A stretch of DNA of 64,000 nt from Paralvinella palmiformis (GCA_025642065.1 JAODUP010000456.1:177501-241500), one strand, 5' to 3'; shown: positions 36,901 through 49,135, counted from the first letter of the stretch. Notes: generated by a model from the letters alone, not told the origin. A program made the numbers and translations.

Positions 36901-38661
36901 TATTGCAAGATTATGATACATGTACTCTCTTTGGCCTTCCTGTTTGATGAGTAATTAAGATATTAAATAAATGAGAGTATTTTGGTATTTTCTAACACTC
37001 TGCTTATTGTGTTAATAAATTAAAGCTTTTGTTGTCATATTATTTTATCATCATTGTATGGAACATATAAGAGAGCAGTAGCACAAGTTGTTTGAATTTT
37101 ATGATGACAAAAGTTTTTAATAAATAAAAAAACTCAGCTGCTAAACATTATTATAAAAGTTAATTATACTAATGTATTTATCAAAAAGAGCAGGTATGTC
37201 ATAACATGAACAACGTAGATCTGTCGTGAACCCATTATTTTGCGAACTATAAAGTAAAGAATGGGTGTGATTTAGCACAGCAGTTGTAACACATTTGTCT
37301 GGCTACCACCAAATTTTGTATAAGATGTGAATAATGTTTGTTGTGCATAAATGAGAAGTGACAATTAGCTGTAGTGTTACCCTTTAGATAAACTTGCCTA
37401 TTTTGATTCTTATATTGCATGTCTCTTATTGGCTTATGAAGTGCTTGAATAGCTTGTTATAATATTAATCTTATGTTCAACCATGACAGGTTTTTTAAAA
37501 AGAGAGAGCCACTCACTCCAACCAGCTTTTTTAATAAGTTAAACAGAAGTTATGATCACAAGGAAGATTCTCCTGGTTCAGAGATCGAGTGCGGTAAGCC
37601 AGAATCATCAGCTGATTGTAATACAAGTCAAGTAACGGATTCATTAGTGTCACAAAATATTACTACCTCATCGTGTCAAGACTCTGAAGCTGTAACATCA
37701 CAGAAAGAAAGAGTATCACCATATGGAAGTTTTAGGTTTTCTAGAATGTCAAGAAAACCTATTTTAGGGAAATTTAGGAGTGCATATGACAAAATTAGTC
37801 CCTCCGTAAATAATGATTATAAGCCGGTGAAACCAAGAGAAGGAAGTTTATTATCTGTGTCTAAGTCCAATCTAGATAATGATATCATCAGGCCAGAGAT
37901 AGTTAATGGAAGAGATAAAGAGATAGATAATCTTAGTGATTCACAGCAGAGTAGCTCCTATCATGTGGATTCTCAATCAAGCAGTTCAATTCATATGGAT
38001 ACTCAACCAAGTAGCTCAACTCACGAGGATTCTCAACAAAGTAGCTCAACTCATCTGGATTCTGAAAAAAGTAGCTCAACTCGTGTGGATTCTCAACAAA
38101 GTAGCTCAACTCGTGTGGATTCTCAACAAAGTAGCTCAGATTTTGTGGATTCTAGTCAGATTGACTTAGATGATGTGGATGACTGTAATGATATCTCCAG
38201 AGATCTATTACCATCTGGATCTTCAAGTGTCTCAGAATCTCATTGTGGTCTCTTCATGAACTCAAACACAACAAAACAAACAAACATTATAAGTTCTTAC
38301 TCTAGATCCAGACTTGGGATTATGACTTCAGTCAAAGATGATGCTGCTGCTTCATATAGGTCAGTGGAGGATGGAATTAATTCATTATCACAGAAGAGTT
38401 CTCATAACTCGTTAATAAGAACAGGTAACTATAATATGGTCTAGAGCACACCTTGATATTTATATAAATTATATTATCTAATTAATCTGATCAATATAGA
38501 ATAGATTTTAGTTTGATATATCCTTTACACTCCCTTTTCTAGGCAGAGCTACGTCTGGTGGTCGAACATTAGGTTTGTCAAAACTGAGCAAGAAGTCAAA
38601 TCCCGAGAAACAACCTTCAATATCAAACTTCTTTAGTAAATATGCGTTTAGTAAAAGATAA
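27501..38661 (+). CDS. EXO1: Exonuclease 1 (EXO1), complete, 11 coding exons
   Basis: A 5'-to-3' double-strand DNA exonuclease and flap nuclease of the FEN1/XPG family. It acts in the nucleus in mismatch repair, end resection and recombination. Exons by GT/AG sites and frame: 27501-27661, 29214-29333, 29479-29602, 30762-30899, 31126-31341, 32508-32698, 34096-34192, 34687-34891, 35157-35469, 37490-38424, 38543-38661. They sum to 873 codons including the stop (human protein 846 residues). The start MGIQGLL is the family start, and its glycine is normally exposed at the active site. Catalytic acids D30, D78, E150, D152, D171, D173 and D226 are present, as are Y32, H36, K85 and R92. The N-terminal nuclease (1-about 350) is well conserved. 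The tail is disordered, with an SEEDLL acidic motif, KSRFF (520-524, MLH1-binding MIP box), an SQ-rich repeat (about 672-741) and QPSISNFF (857-864, PIP box). The gene appears intact. Confidence 0.97.
29889..29974. repeat. (GT)n clusters with actggcat spacers (EXO1 intron)
   Basis: Four short GT runs separated by (t)actggcat(c/g)t, in the intron between coding exons 3 and 4. Confidence 0.85.
30906..30940. repeat. (TA)n beside the exon 4 donor of EXO1
   Basis: A run of about 17 TA starts only seven bases after the GTAAGT donor of coding exon 4. Confidence 0.9.
33281..33430 (+). mobile_element. SINE family A in EXO1 intron
   Basis: Head gatgcctccgtggcctaact, decayed B box gggttcagaaac, body gaagagtgtttcatctttca and cccatttagcctaccatg. 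Lies between coding exons 6 and 7. Confidence 0.8.
33487..33625 (+). repeat. Tandem duplication with poly-C tracts (EXO1 intron)
   Basis: The string ctttatcatttcttgtaaaaac ... aaattaaat, a C-run and actagtctcact occur twice in tandem. The second copy has a longer C-run and an extra aagtttctc segment. Confidence 0.8.
35480..37480. other. EXO1 intron 9, no further feature recognised
   Basis: The 2-kb intron between coding exons 9 and 10. A stretch at 36540-36800 is less AT-rich than the rest and may be an old transposable element fragment, which I could not name. Confidence 0.5.
37938..38157 (+). repeat. In-frame 30-bp minisatellite inside EXO1 exon 10
   Basis: Seven units of exactly 30 bp (GAT starts at 37938, 37968, 37998, 38028, 38058, 38088, 38118) encode D-S/T-Q-x-S-S-S-x-x-V/M. 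Six of the seven units carry SQ or TQ, and one has SE. Because the period is a multiple of three, copy changes keep the frame. Confidence 0.95.
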
Positions 38662-38995
38662 TTATAGGTGTGGCTGTGACAAGTGAATGATCTGTTGGAC
38701 ATATGGTTATGTTTTACTTGTACAATTGATTTTTTTGTTTTTTTGCACCAACATTAACTGACATTAGACAAATACTAAAATTTAATTCTGTAGAATCTAT
38801 ACAGATTATAAATTAGGAAGTTAAGTAGCCGGTAGATAATACTCATACAACACACTTATTTATAATATTGTGTGAAAAAAAACTTATTGTCTTAATTAGT
38901 TTTTACAAAGAGAATGAATAATTTGGTGCCACCTATTCTTTAACATTAAATACGGTTTATGTTCTAAAAAATAAAATGTCAAATGGAATTCTCTG
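38662..38995 (+). other. EXO1: EXO1 3' UTR with AATAAA signal
   Basis: The first clear AATAAA after the stop is at 38970-38975. The cleavage site was not determined. Confidence 0.45.
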
Positions 38996-40250
38996 ACTTT
39001 TTTGTTATTTGTTGATGATTGTTGATTACAAGTATATGATCAACAGCAAAATTAAACAACACGCAGACTAAATGTAGCAGAAATATTTAAAATGAGGAAT
39101 AGTTCAACAACAAGATGAGTCATACCAGATGATATGAGATTATATATTTTTATCTGATGATTGTCAAGACATCGCCAATAATAACAGTGTAACAATTCAT
39201 AACAAATTAATGAGAACATTTTGATTAAACAATTGAAGCTAATGTAACAGATTTTTCATGTTTCAGTTACAGCAAATACAATAAATATTTTCTAAACCTC
39301 CGACTACCAATCGGAAGAAAACTAAAAATTGTATCCCCAAGTCATCAGTTTATTATTAGGTTCTAAGTTTTGTACACTAAAATATTATCATTAATGGGAT
39401 AGTCCATTTCTAAACCACATTATTATACATTACTGTGTGTCTAGATTTGTTTATATTAGCAGATTCCTTTCTATTATTGATAGACTGTCACTTGGCTTTG
39501 TTCAATATCTACATCTCGTACCAACCTCAGTCTGAGTGATGTATATGTATCATAATTCTCTTTGTGTAGACGTATTCTCCACCTTAGCCCCAACATTTAT
39601 TACCAGCTATTGTGGCTTTTAGGCAAATAATTAATTAATTCTGATAATATATTTCCACCTAATAACGCATCAATTAATCAAGAAGCCACTATAACACACG
39701 ACAACTGATATTATTTTGTCTCATTGCATTCTTCATAATATCTCTATATAACAATATTTAGTTTACACATCTTAGAAAAGAGTGGAAAATTAAATACTCT
39801 CTCTAAACATCTTTATCAACGTCTGTTTTCTATCAGTTAACACTATGTCTGAGGTGTTGGTATGTGTATATCCTCATAGAACACAATTTTATGTTAGACT
39901 CTCTCCAAACATCATCCGGTAGTTGATATTATTTCTCGTTAATGTAGTATCTGTCTGTAATTGTTAGCTGAAAGATTTAGTTCTAGTGATATTTTTATTT
40001 TTAAAATCTTAATTTTAACAAACAACAAGAGAGATAAGATACAATTACGATGATATTGTTATGTGTTCAAATGGAAGGTTGTGAATCAGTGAGTGAATGA
40101 GCACTATTTTTGTTTAACTGTTGTTGCCTTGTAGTTGTCTCTCGTACAATCTATTGATAACATAGAGTTGGTTAGTTCTAATCACTTAATCTATATAAAA
40201 TTATCACAAAAAGCCCACAAATATTAATATACTATACAACGCCAAGGATT
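38996..40250. other. Intergenic DNA, no gene seen
   Basis: AT-rich with no recognisable coding frame or repeat. Confidence 0.45.
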
Positions 40251-40256
40251 ATAAAA

Positions 40257-40595
40257 TTAGTAATTATTGAAAACGGAGTGGCTGTTATCAGAGGAAGAAG
40301 TCACATGCCAAGCGTGTAGTGGATCCAAGTCACATGACCTGTCCGGAGACTTGGTGATCATCTCCTTGACCTCAATTTCGGAATCTGGTCGAAATATTTT
40401 GAGCATTTTCCCATTAAACATAATATCTGGATCTACGGAGATATTGAGTTTATTATTTGAGGAATGAGAAATGATCTCATTCCTAATTATTGTTGTTTTC
40501 CTCATGAAACAATTGCTGACCTTGTCTGCCAGGAGTTCAGCAGAGGTCAAATGTGGAAGATTTACTTTAAACTGTATCCTGGAACACAGCAACAC
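40257..40595 (-). pseudogene. Reverse-transcriptase N-terminal relic of a CR1/L2-like LINE
   Basis: The minus-strand frame includes LTSAELLADKVSNCFMRKTT, then IFRPDSEIEVKEMITKSPD and SCDLDPLHAW. This matches the region between endonuclease and RT in Jockey/CR1/L2 ORF2 (a-x-x-F-x-x-F-F-x-x-K-I ... V-x-x-x-I-x-x-S-P-S-K-S-C-D-L-D-P-I-P-T-W). The RT core is missing and the frame ends just after. It is a dead fragment. Confidence 0.8.
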
Positions 40596-40784
40596 TTAAA
40601 ATATTAGCAATGTTTTGGTTGAGAATATTTGACGTCAAACTAAAATACAAGATATTTAATTTAAGCTGTCTGTAATAAGGCTGACAAATACTATCAAATC
40701 TTTGGCTTAATGTAATGTTTGTTGTGAATATTTTTGTTAATTCAGTATTAAATGTGTAATGAATTGTGAGATTATTGTCAGTAT

Positions 40785-40805
40785 ATATATATATATATAT
40801 ATATT
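40785..40805. repeat. (TA)n microsatellite
   Basis: A short TA run of about 11 units. Confidence 0.85.
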
Positions 40806-41636
40806 TGTATGTATAAAACGATACCCCCGAATAGAAACCAATAGTATGCTGTGTTTTGAACCAAAAGATCATAGTTCAGATTTGAGTGGGGTGCTCCAGC
40901 TGATGAAAATTTTTCCCTCGGTTGTTCATATATATCAGACATGAGTAAAAAAAGTATGTAGTCCAGTAACCATTGAATCATTGATTCAGCAAAGTTGACT
41001 TCAAGGACGATGTGAATGTTGTCATAACGTCGTAGTTAACAATATGGTTCCGTTATACAGTACATTCAGACCAACCACCAGCGCCATCTATCCGAGGAAG
41101 TTTTTTGATTTGATTCTACGGCAGCCGAATTGTTATTTTAAATGTTTATTTCTGTTTATGTGATTATTTCTGCCGATGCTGAGAATTAATAATAAAATTG
41201 TTGCTAGATGTTTAACATTTGGCGAGAATTTCCACGGCACAGCTTAAGAATTGTTTGTTTTATTCTATAGTAATTTTCTGCTTCAACACCTAGATATGTG
41301 TATTTCTATATCATCGGCTGTCTGTGTGCCTGAGAAGTATGCAGATATTTTAAAAACATGAAAAAGTAAATTTAGATTAGTAAGGGTTATGAAAACTTAA
41401 TACAAACTACACCAATTAAAATGTAATTAAACAATAATCATTTACTTAGACGATGACCTATTCCACACACACAAATATTCACGGAATTTTTTAGCTCCTG
41501 TTTTATCTGTGTATGTCCAAGAATTGCATCATAAAACTATTTAACTCTGACCAAACGTATAATACATTAATGTTATGTTTTAATTCTTTTTTCATTACAA
41601 GTTGTATATGTGTTCGCCAATGGTTCTTATTCTCAT

Positions 41637-41831
41637 CTTGGGCACCTCCGTGGTCTAACTGGTAGCGCGTTGGATCACAGAGCACTACCACCTGAGTTCA
41701 AATCTCGGCGTGGGCATATCTGAAGGGTGTTTCATCTTTGACTTCGCTTCATTACCTTTTGAGGTCGCTCGGCCCATTTAGCCTACCATGCATGTGCACA
41801 AAAGTGGCCGTAAAACATCAATCATCATGTA
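41637..41831 (+). mobile_element. SINE family A, best-preserved copy
   Basis: Head GGGCACCTCCGTGGTCTAAC, A box TGGTCTAACTGGTAG, B box gagttcaaatctc, body gaagggtgtttcatctttga and cccatttagcctaccatgca, ending in aaaacatcaatcatcatg. It has the most intact pol III promoter of the family here. Confidence 0.88.
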
Positions 41832-42459
41832 ATTATCATCTTACTGAAGAAGAGAACTAGAATACAAAACCGTCCGAAATATTACAATAATATACAATAT
41901 ATAAACGTTATGATACCTATTACTTCCCTCGGGTCTGACAGTCTCAATCATACAATGAGAACACTCTCCAATAACAAAAACTCACCATTTTGGCTTAGAG
42001 TAATAAAAACTAATGAGTTACTCTAGTTAATTCATACACAGAAATATTTAAACATGGTTAAACAGATACGGTGAGTTCTGATACAAACAAATAACTTCAT
42101 CTTTCTTTCACATTTCTGATATGTTAAACTAAATATAATCTTAGTTATAATAAAGGTCAACTAGATATAAATCTATCATAATTTATTAATGTATTGTTTT
42201 GTTACGATCGAATTAATTGACATAATAATTTTACTAAATTAATACATAATGATAATCAAGAACCCAGCCATTGAATTTGTAGCCAGGATTTCACAGAAAC
42301 ATAAAAGACATTTTGATTGTTTGTTTATTTGTATAACTTTATTCTCAGTTGTTGATTATCTGAATTGACTAAATGAATGTGAACATCTGAATGATGTTGG
42401 GAGTATGACATATCTGTTTTAAACGGTTGTTATCAAGCTTCTTGTTTGCTTGTATTTTT

Positions 42460-42755
42460 CGGGGAGTGGTTGAGACTGAGCAGTACGGGAAGATGGGAGC
42501 CGAAATACCCTGAGCGTGGTCTCTGCCTGGGTGTATTACGTCCTCGGGGGGGGGGAGTTTTATTATTTTTTTAATAATTCAGTGTAGATGGCAGCGCCAT
42601 TTAGCGTTGTTGTGAGCCGAGAAATTAATCTCTGGAAAAGTTTCGACCTTTTGCTGGGATCGAACCCGTGACCTTTGGCACCAAGTCCCCGGTGCTTAAC
42701 AAAGACTGTTTATATTTAAGCTATCTGCGCTTAACCCGCTAAACCACCGGAGTTG
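42460..42755 (-). mobile_element. SINE family B with a 28-bp insertion in the head
   Basis: Reverse complement of ctaaaccaccgga (head), gggatcgaacccgtga (B box) and gagccgagaaattaatctct (body). The head is split at 42701-42728 between two copies of gcttaac. Confidence 0.85.
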
Positions 42756-42759
42756 TTAA

Positions 42760-45220
42760 CTGTTTACTACTAATCACCAGGGTAAAACAAACAAACAAAC
42801 TATCCGATAAATTAACTTTTTAAAAGCACGATTAATATATTAGCAACTTAATTAATAACATTCTAATATGTTATCATCTTATTTAATGGCAAACAAATAT
42901 AAATTGATCATCAATCGAGATGGCGCATTGTCAGCGGAACGTAAATATACATTATTACAAAAGATATCTTCAGTACTGTCAAGAAACAAACAACATTTTA
43001 TATATATATATATATTGTACAATGCATTTCATACTATTGTACGAAATAGTTATAAGAAAATTTAGTATAAATAATATTCGGTATTGTATACACTTATACT
43101 GATTAAGTATAACCTTTTTTCCTTAAATAAACCCCAGTACACGTCCAGATCTTAACAAAACTGTGTCTCTAAACTATATATCGTAATTTATTAAACATCA
43201 ATATGGCTATAATAACTAACCTTTTTAATTATGATCAGTAAATATATTGATCTATAACAAGCATGGATCCTCGTAGAGGTCACACGGTTCATTCAGGATC
43301 GATGCAGCCTCTTTAGAATTAGGAATGAAGTTTGTAATATTCTCGTTATAGTCGCTCAAAGCCAAGTGTAACTATGTAGGGCTCAGATTAAATACAACAC
43401 TCACTCACTCACTCATTTATTCACTAATTAATCATCTTAATTCGGAAGACGTTATCATATCTTATTATATAAATGAAGATCCGTTCTCTGTCGTACACAT
43501 GGTGTATCATTAGACCGACAATCTGTTGATCCGACGCGTTAGTTTGGATTATATTGTCGATTAGCCCAATATTTATGAAGGATGGAAGCTTTTAGACCAA
43601 ACCTTGTCTAAATAATTGATATTTTAATCCAAATCGCAGTTTGGATGTTGTTTTATATAAAACATCGCCAGCTTCCTACAATACATCTAAAGTAAAAAGA
43701 TTTACGAAAGGGGCTGGATAATTGAATTAATAACGAGTTATCAACATCGGGACACTCACGATATACTCATAAATCCTGTACCCTCATCAACCCTCTACAT
43801 GTATGTTAGCAACTATGACTTTAGGTAGTCAACAAAGAACATTCAACTGTTTCTGTGGAGGATGAGGGATGACATGACAGTACATATAGTATTGTGGATG
43901 TTACAGATCTGTCGGGTCATTAGATATGTCGGAAAGATAAGGTAATGGAATAACGACACTATTATGCACAAATGTATTACATAAAATTTTCTTAAACCTC
44001 TAGATGTATCCATGTTTAATTCTGGATGCAAATAGTAAATTAGGTTAAATTTTATATTTAATTTAATGTTTCTTAGCCAAAAACGTTCCGACTTTAAAAT
44101 TTAAAATTTTCATCAGAAACAGCAGAACTGAACATTTTATTATTAATAAGTGAGTTTTCCCCGTAAAATTGACCATTCAAAATATTTGTAATTTTATATC
44201 TTTAAAATAATACACAATCCTGAAATAAGAACACTTTTTAAGTACCCTATTATCTAATTGAGGCACTCATTTTAATGACGTGATAGATATTAACTGACTC
44301 ATAATCATTTCAGCGACTTTACATGTAAAAGTGAGATTATTTCAATTATTGTTCTATATTTTTTATTGTTGTATCTTAATATTATTTTAGTAAGAACTCG
44401 GAATTTGGCAACAATATTTCGATGTCCTATATCTTAATGAAATATAGTTTGTATAATCGTAGTTAAAAAATAAGATTAATCTATTAATCCGTTTTTGTTG
44501 TTGTTGTCTAGTCTCCGGTGGTGTATAGGAATCTTTCTTAAATACATAAATTTAAACTGTTTCGTAAGATATTTTTACTGGATATAATTTTCGCATCAGA
44601 AAATGAATTGTATTTAAAAGATAACGTATAAAATCGAGGTTAATGTTAATGACCATATATGTGTACGTTAATTATAAATATTATTATAGATTATCTTTCT
44701 TTTGCGCATACAGATTAAGTTAATTAAAGAAACTGGCTATAATTATAGTCTTCTGATCATCTGTATACTAGGAGTACACGTAAACCTCCAGATAAAGGTT
44801 CCAATCAAATTAAATTACCTGTGGCAGGTAAATGTCGTTATTATGTAGTTGATGTAATGGTTCATCCCGTCCATTAGCCATTTGTTATAATTATTTTAAT
44901 GTTCAAGGCTCGCAAGTTTACATGATAATAATTTCTCTAACATTGATAATATTATTCCATAACTAGATGACCTTCACGACTGTTTATAGATTATATTAAA
45001 TCTATTTAGAAAAAATAACTTTAATAGTTTAATCGATCATATCTAATTATAGTACAATATAAACTACCTAATTTGCCACATATCACTCTATAAAGTATTA
45101 ATTACCATATTATGAAGATATTAATATCAAATTAGATAATTAAACTCGGTTCTTTTGTCTATTTATTTATGTTAACGTCCATCTCTTTGTTCAGTTTAGT
45201 AAATAATTATCTTGATTAAA
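42760..45220. other. AT-rich intergenic DNA, no gene seen
   Basis: About 2.4 kb of AT-rich DNA. No open frame with a recognisable domain. A short (CACT)n lies near 43400. Confidence 0.45.
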
Positions 45221-45222
45221 TT

Positions 45223-46395
45223 AAGGTTTGTTGTCCTTTATCCGTGACTGAGTCCACAAGTTATCACGTTGTCCTTCATGCGTGACTGAGTCCCCAAGTT
45301 ATCACGTTGTCCTTTGTGTGTGACTGAGTCCACAAGTTATCACGTTGTCCTTTGTGTGTGACTGAGTCCACAAGTTATCAGATTCTCCTAGGTGTGTGAC
45401 CGAGTACACAGGTTATCACGTTGTCCTGGATGTGTGACTGAGCCCGCATATTATCAACTTGTCCTAGGTATGTGACTGAGCCCACACAAGTTACTAGCTG
45501 GTTCAAGATGGTGACTGAGTCCACGAATTATCTGCTTGTCATGGGTGTGTGACTGAGTCCACAAATAACCAACACGTCTTAAATGTGTGACTGAGTCCAC
45601 ATGTTATCGTCTTATCCTAAATGTGTAACTGAGTCCACATGTTATCAGCATGTGTTAGATGTGTGACTGAGTCAACAAATAACCAACACGTCTTAAATGT
45701 GTAACTGAGTCCACATGTTATCAGCATGTGTTAGATGTGTGACTGAGTCCAGAAATAACCAACACGTCTTAAATGTGTGACTGAGTCCACATGTTATCGT
45801 CTTATCCTAAATGTGTAACTGAGTCCACATGTTATCAGCATGTGTTAGATGTGTGACTGAATCCAGAAATAACCAACACGTCTTAAATGTGTGACTGAGT
45901 CCACATGTTATCGTCTTATCCTAAATGTGTAACTGAGTCCACATGTTATCAGCATGTGTTAGATGTGTGACTGAGTCCACAAATAACCAACGCGTTTTAA
46001 ATGTGTGACTGAGTCCACATGTTATCGGCTTGTTCTAGATGTGTGACTGAGTCCTCAAATTACCGACACGTTCTAGGTGTATAGCTAAGTCCACATGTTA
46101 TCGTTTTATCCTAAATGTGTAACTGAGTCCACATGTTATCAGCATGTGTTAGATGTGTGACTGAGTCCACAAATAACCAACGCGTTTTAAATGTGTGACT
46201 GAGTCCACATGTTATCGGCTTGTTCTAGATGTGTGACTGAGTCCTCAAATTACCGACACGTTCTAGGTGTATAGCTAAGTCCACATGTTATCGTTTTATC
46301 CTAAGTGTGTAACTGAGTCCACATGTTATCGTTTTATCCTAAGTGTGTAACTGAGTCCACATGTTATCAGCATGTCTTAGATGTGTGACTGGGTC
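45223..46395 (+). repeat. 1.2-kb minisatellite, about 38-bp unit, higher-order structure
   Basis: About 30 units built on gtgtgactgagtccacat plus a variable gttatc(agc/gtc)atgt half. In the middle, three-unit blocks of about 116 bp repeat (anchored by cagaaataaccaacacg at about 45742 and 45858, and caaataaccaacgcg at 45973). Then a five-unit block of about 190 bp repeats (45970-46155 and 46160-46345). Confidence 0.93.
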
Positions 46396-46789
46396 CATAA
46401 ATTCTGCCAATAGTCGGCCCGTATAGGCGTACTATTAGACGTGGGTAGTTGGTAAATACCAGCCACCGATACAATGAACTGGACATCTGTTAATTCGAAG
46501 TTCTATCAATAATTAACGAGCATTTGATTTAATCGATAGCTTTACCACCGTTAGAGTTTAATTAACATTTCAGGTGTCAACTAGGACATTCGTCACGCTA
46601 TTGTTATAATCTTTTGTCAGTAGAGGAACACGTCTACCTCTATTGAATGAGTTATTATATGGATTAATTGCCAGACTCAATAATATGTTTGTGCGTAACT
46701 AATTCTGATCTGATATCGGTATAATAAAGGCCGAGTTTTCTGGCTTAAAAAAATTGCGTTTGAGATATATTATGAAGCTATCAGTGAGA

Positions 46790-46905
46790 TATATACCTCT
46801 GTTGGGTACCTAATAAGGTATATACCTCTTTTAGGTAGCTAATAAGGTATATTAAGTACATAATAAGGTGTGTACCTCTGTTGGGTACCTAATAAGGTAT
46901 AAACT
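46790..46905 (+). repeat. Short tandem repeat, about 35-bp unit
   Basis: Three to four copies of tacctctgttgggtacctaa plus taaggtata with variation. Confidence 0.85.
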
Positions 46906-47078
46906 ATATTTTGACAGATAGGACTCAATATTAAGTGTATCTCCGGTTCTGTTTAATAGTTCTGTTATTGTGTTTGTTAAACACGACACAAACTCGTAGT
47001 AGTGTAGTTGATACAGATACAGGATTGTTTACATCCCTTCAATGGTAAAGTAAATATGGCTAAATCTCTTCTGTCGTA

Positions 47079-47345
47079 TTGATTTTCAGTCTATACCAAA
47101 TTTGTAAAACTTACTACATGCCACTGTATGGTTCCCAGCTTAGGAATTATGATAATAAAAATATCAATATGATCAGTGTTGCATGGCGAAAGACCATTCA
47201 CGGGTTATTCAACCTGTCAATCATAACCCATTGTAATTTACTATCATATATGTCTGATGACGTAGCACCAAAACTACAATTATATCAATGTGTTATCTCG
47301 TTTGTTAATGGCTTATCTAAATCAACAAATGTAATCACATAGCCG
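47079..47345 (+). pseudogene. LINE ORF2 C-terminal relic
   Basis: The plus-strand frame reads MPLYGSQLRNYDNKNINMIS, VAWRKTIHGLFNLSIITHC and LLSYMSDDVAPKLQLYQCVI. The pattern YGSQLW...N-x-x-W-R-x-x-x-R-x-x-W-x-L-P-x-x-T-H-x-x-L-L lies downstream of the RT domain in Jockey/CR1-like LINEs. It is short and truncated on both sides. Confidence 0.8.
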
Positions 47346-47794
47346 TGAGTTATTGATTGGTTGCTAACATTAATGATTCTTTTGTTAGCAACACAATTTC
47401 AATGTTGTTATCAATATGGTGTGTACCTCGATCACGGGTATGTAATATCAACAATATGGCATGTTCCATAATCTAGATGTATTGATGACAATTTAGCAAT
47501 CATCATTGGCAGTCTGATACATCATACTTGATACATTATATCTGATACATGATAACATGTTAACAGTTAAAGTCCATATATTTATATGTTTAATGACTCA
47601 AAAGTTGTTAAATAAACTCTACACCAGTTTATACACGTACACATATAATATAATGTTATATGTTACTCTTTAATTTTGGTTGTATTCTGTTTTATGTTCT
47701 GATGAATATGAAGTAAAGATAGCAATGATAATAATGATGATGATGATATGAGACCGATAGATATATAGATAGATAGACAGGCAGATATCCTGAA

Positions 47795-47796
<2 letters not shown>

Positions 47797-47837
<41 letters not shown>

Positions 47838-47860
47838 AGAGAGAGAGAGAGAGAGAGAGT
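47797..47860. repeat. (TA)n(GA)n compound microsatellite
   Basis: About 19 TA followed by about 12 GA dinucleotides. Confidence 0.93.
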
Positions 47861-47869
47861 GTATTATCA

Positions 47870-49130
47870 GTATAATCTAATCTTATCGATAATTTTCCTA
47901 TAATATTATCGTAGTAACAATTAGTATGATGTTATTATGCTGACGTGGTATTTATTCGGATATATTTAGTGTTGAAACAAAGTATATGACGTCATGTTGC
48001 TAGGTTTTAGTCAGTACACCGATTGAATGTTGTTTAACGACACAACCGCACAATATAGGCCATTCAGTGTCCTAGAATAGAGCTAACAGAAGGAATTAAC
48101 TACAATACTAATAGGTTGCCAAACAGCTTTAATAATGATAATTAACAGATCAGATAATTATAATAAACAGTTGAAATACTGATTATTATTGTCAATAGTG
48201 TCACGCGATCTAATTAATCCACAAAATTGGCTAAAAAAAACAAACCGATGCGCATAGTTGTGACAGTTTTTTTAAGAGTAAGACAATAATATATCGTATT
48301 TGTAAAATTGTCCAAATAACATTGTGCAAATATCGAATAGGATCAATACGTGTTAAGGCCACAAAGAGAGCTACTCCCAGTCATTTCTATGAATCTGTCA
48401 TTTGTCGAGATGTTACATTCGTCAATTGTCACTCGTGTATGTTTATCACATAATTTATTGGTGAATATGTTAGTATAAACGCCGTATCGTTTTATAGACA
48501 TATTAATTCGAGGATCTGAAATTAACAAAAAACGACATGTTAGAAAGTTGGTTAGAATTGATTCATTTTATCTCATTATCTCTAGAGATATTAATTCTGA
48601 ACTTCACCTTCTCATTCTATCATTATCATATTTAGTCATAACTCAATTAATTATCTATGGTAGATCAATAATCTGAAGATCTCTGTTTACAATCCGTTAT
48701 CTATCTCTAAGTAATTATCACTCGTACGTTAAGTCATTTAGTGATTACTTGCACTTATATGGGTACGGCTGATAAAAGTATACTTCCTGGGAAGTTGAAT
48801 TGACGCCCGACTACATAAGTCTGTGAGATTACAGTAATAGTTTGTATTTTATATATACTTAGATCCAGACGATCACGTGATATGTCCGAGTTAAGGCAAT
48901 ATAATATCATCAGTGTGTCATCTGAGTTTATGAAGGATACAAGATAAAGATACACTTGATGATATAATATTACATACATTCATAATAATATGTATCAGAC
49001 GTTAGTTAGAAGTTTTATTGTGTTTGTTAAATAATTCTTTTGTATTACGCAATAACGCGTTGTCGTTATACTGCTGTGATATTACAGCAATAAATACAAC
49101 AGAATTTTAAGCTTTTCTTAGTGATTTTCA
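47870..49130. other. AT-rich intergenic DNA, no gene seen
   Basis: Nothing recognisable. A 61-codon minus-strand frame at 48343-48528 has no motif. Confidence 0.45.
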
Positions 49131-49135
49131 ATGGC

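Noticed and set aside
37936..38169. 77-codon frame with WILNQVAQL repeats
   Set aside because: Out-of-frame shadow of the EXO1 30-bp coding repeat.
41637..41720. Functional tRNA gene
   Set aside because: A and B boxes are present, but the body and ends match the dispersed SINE family, and no clover-leaf with acceptor stem could be drawn.
45223..46395. CRISPR-like regular array
   Set aside because: Units are directly adjacent variants of one sequence without distinct unique spacers, and the genome is eukaryotic.
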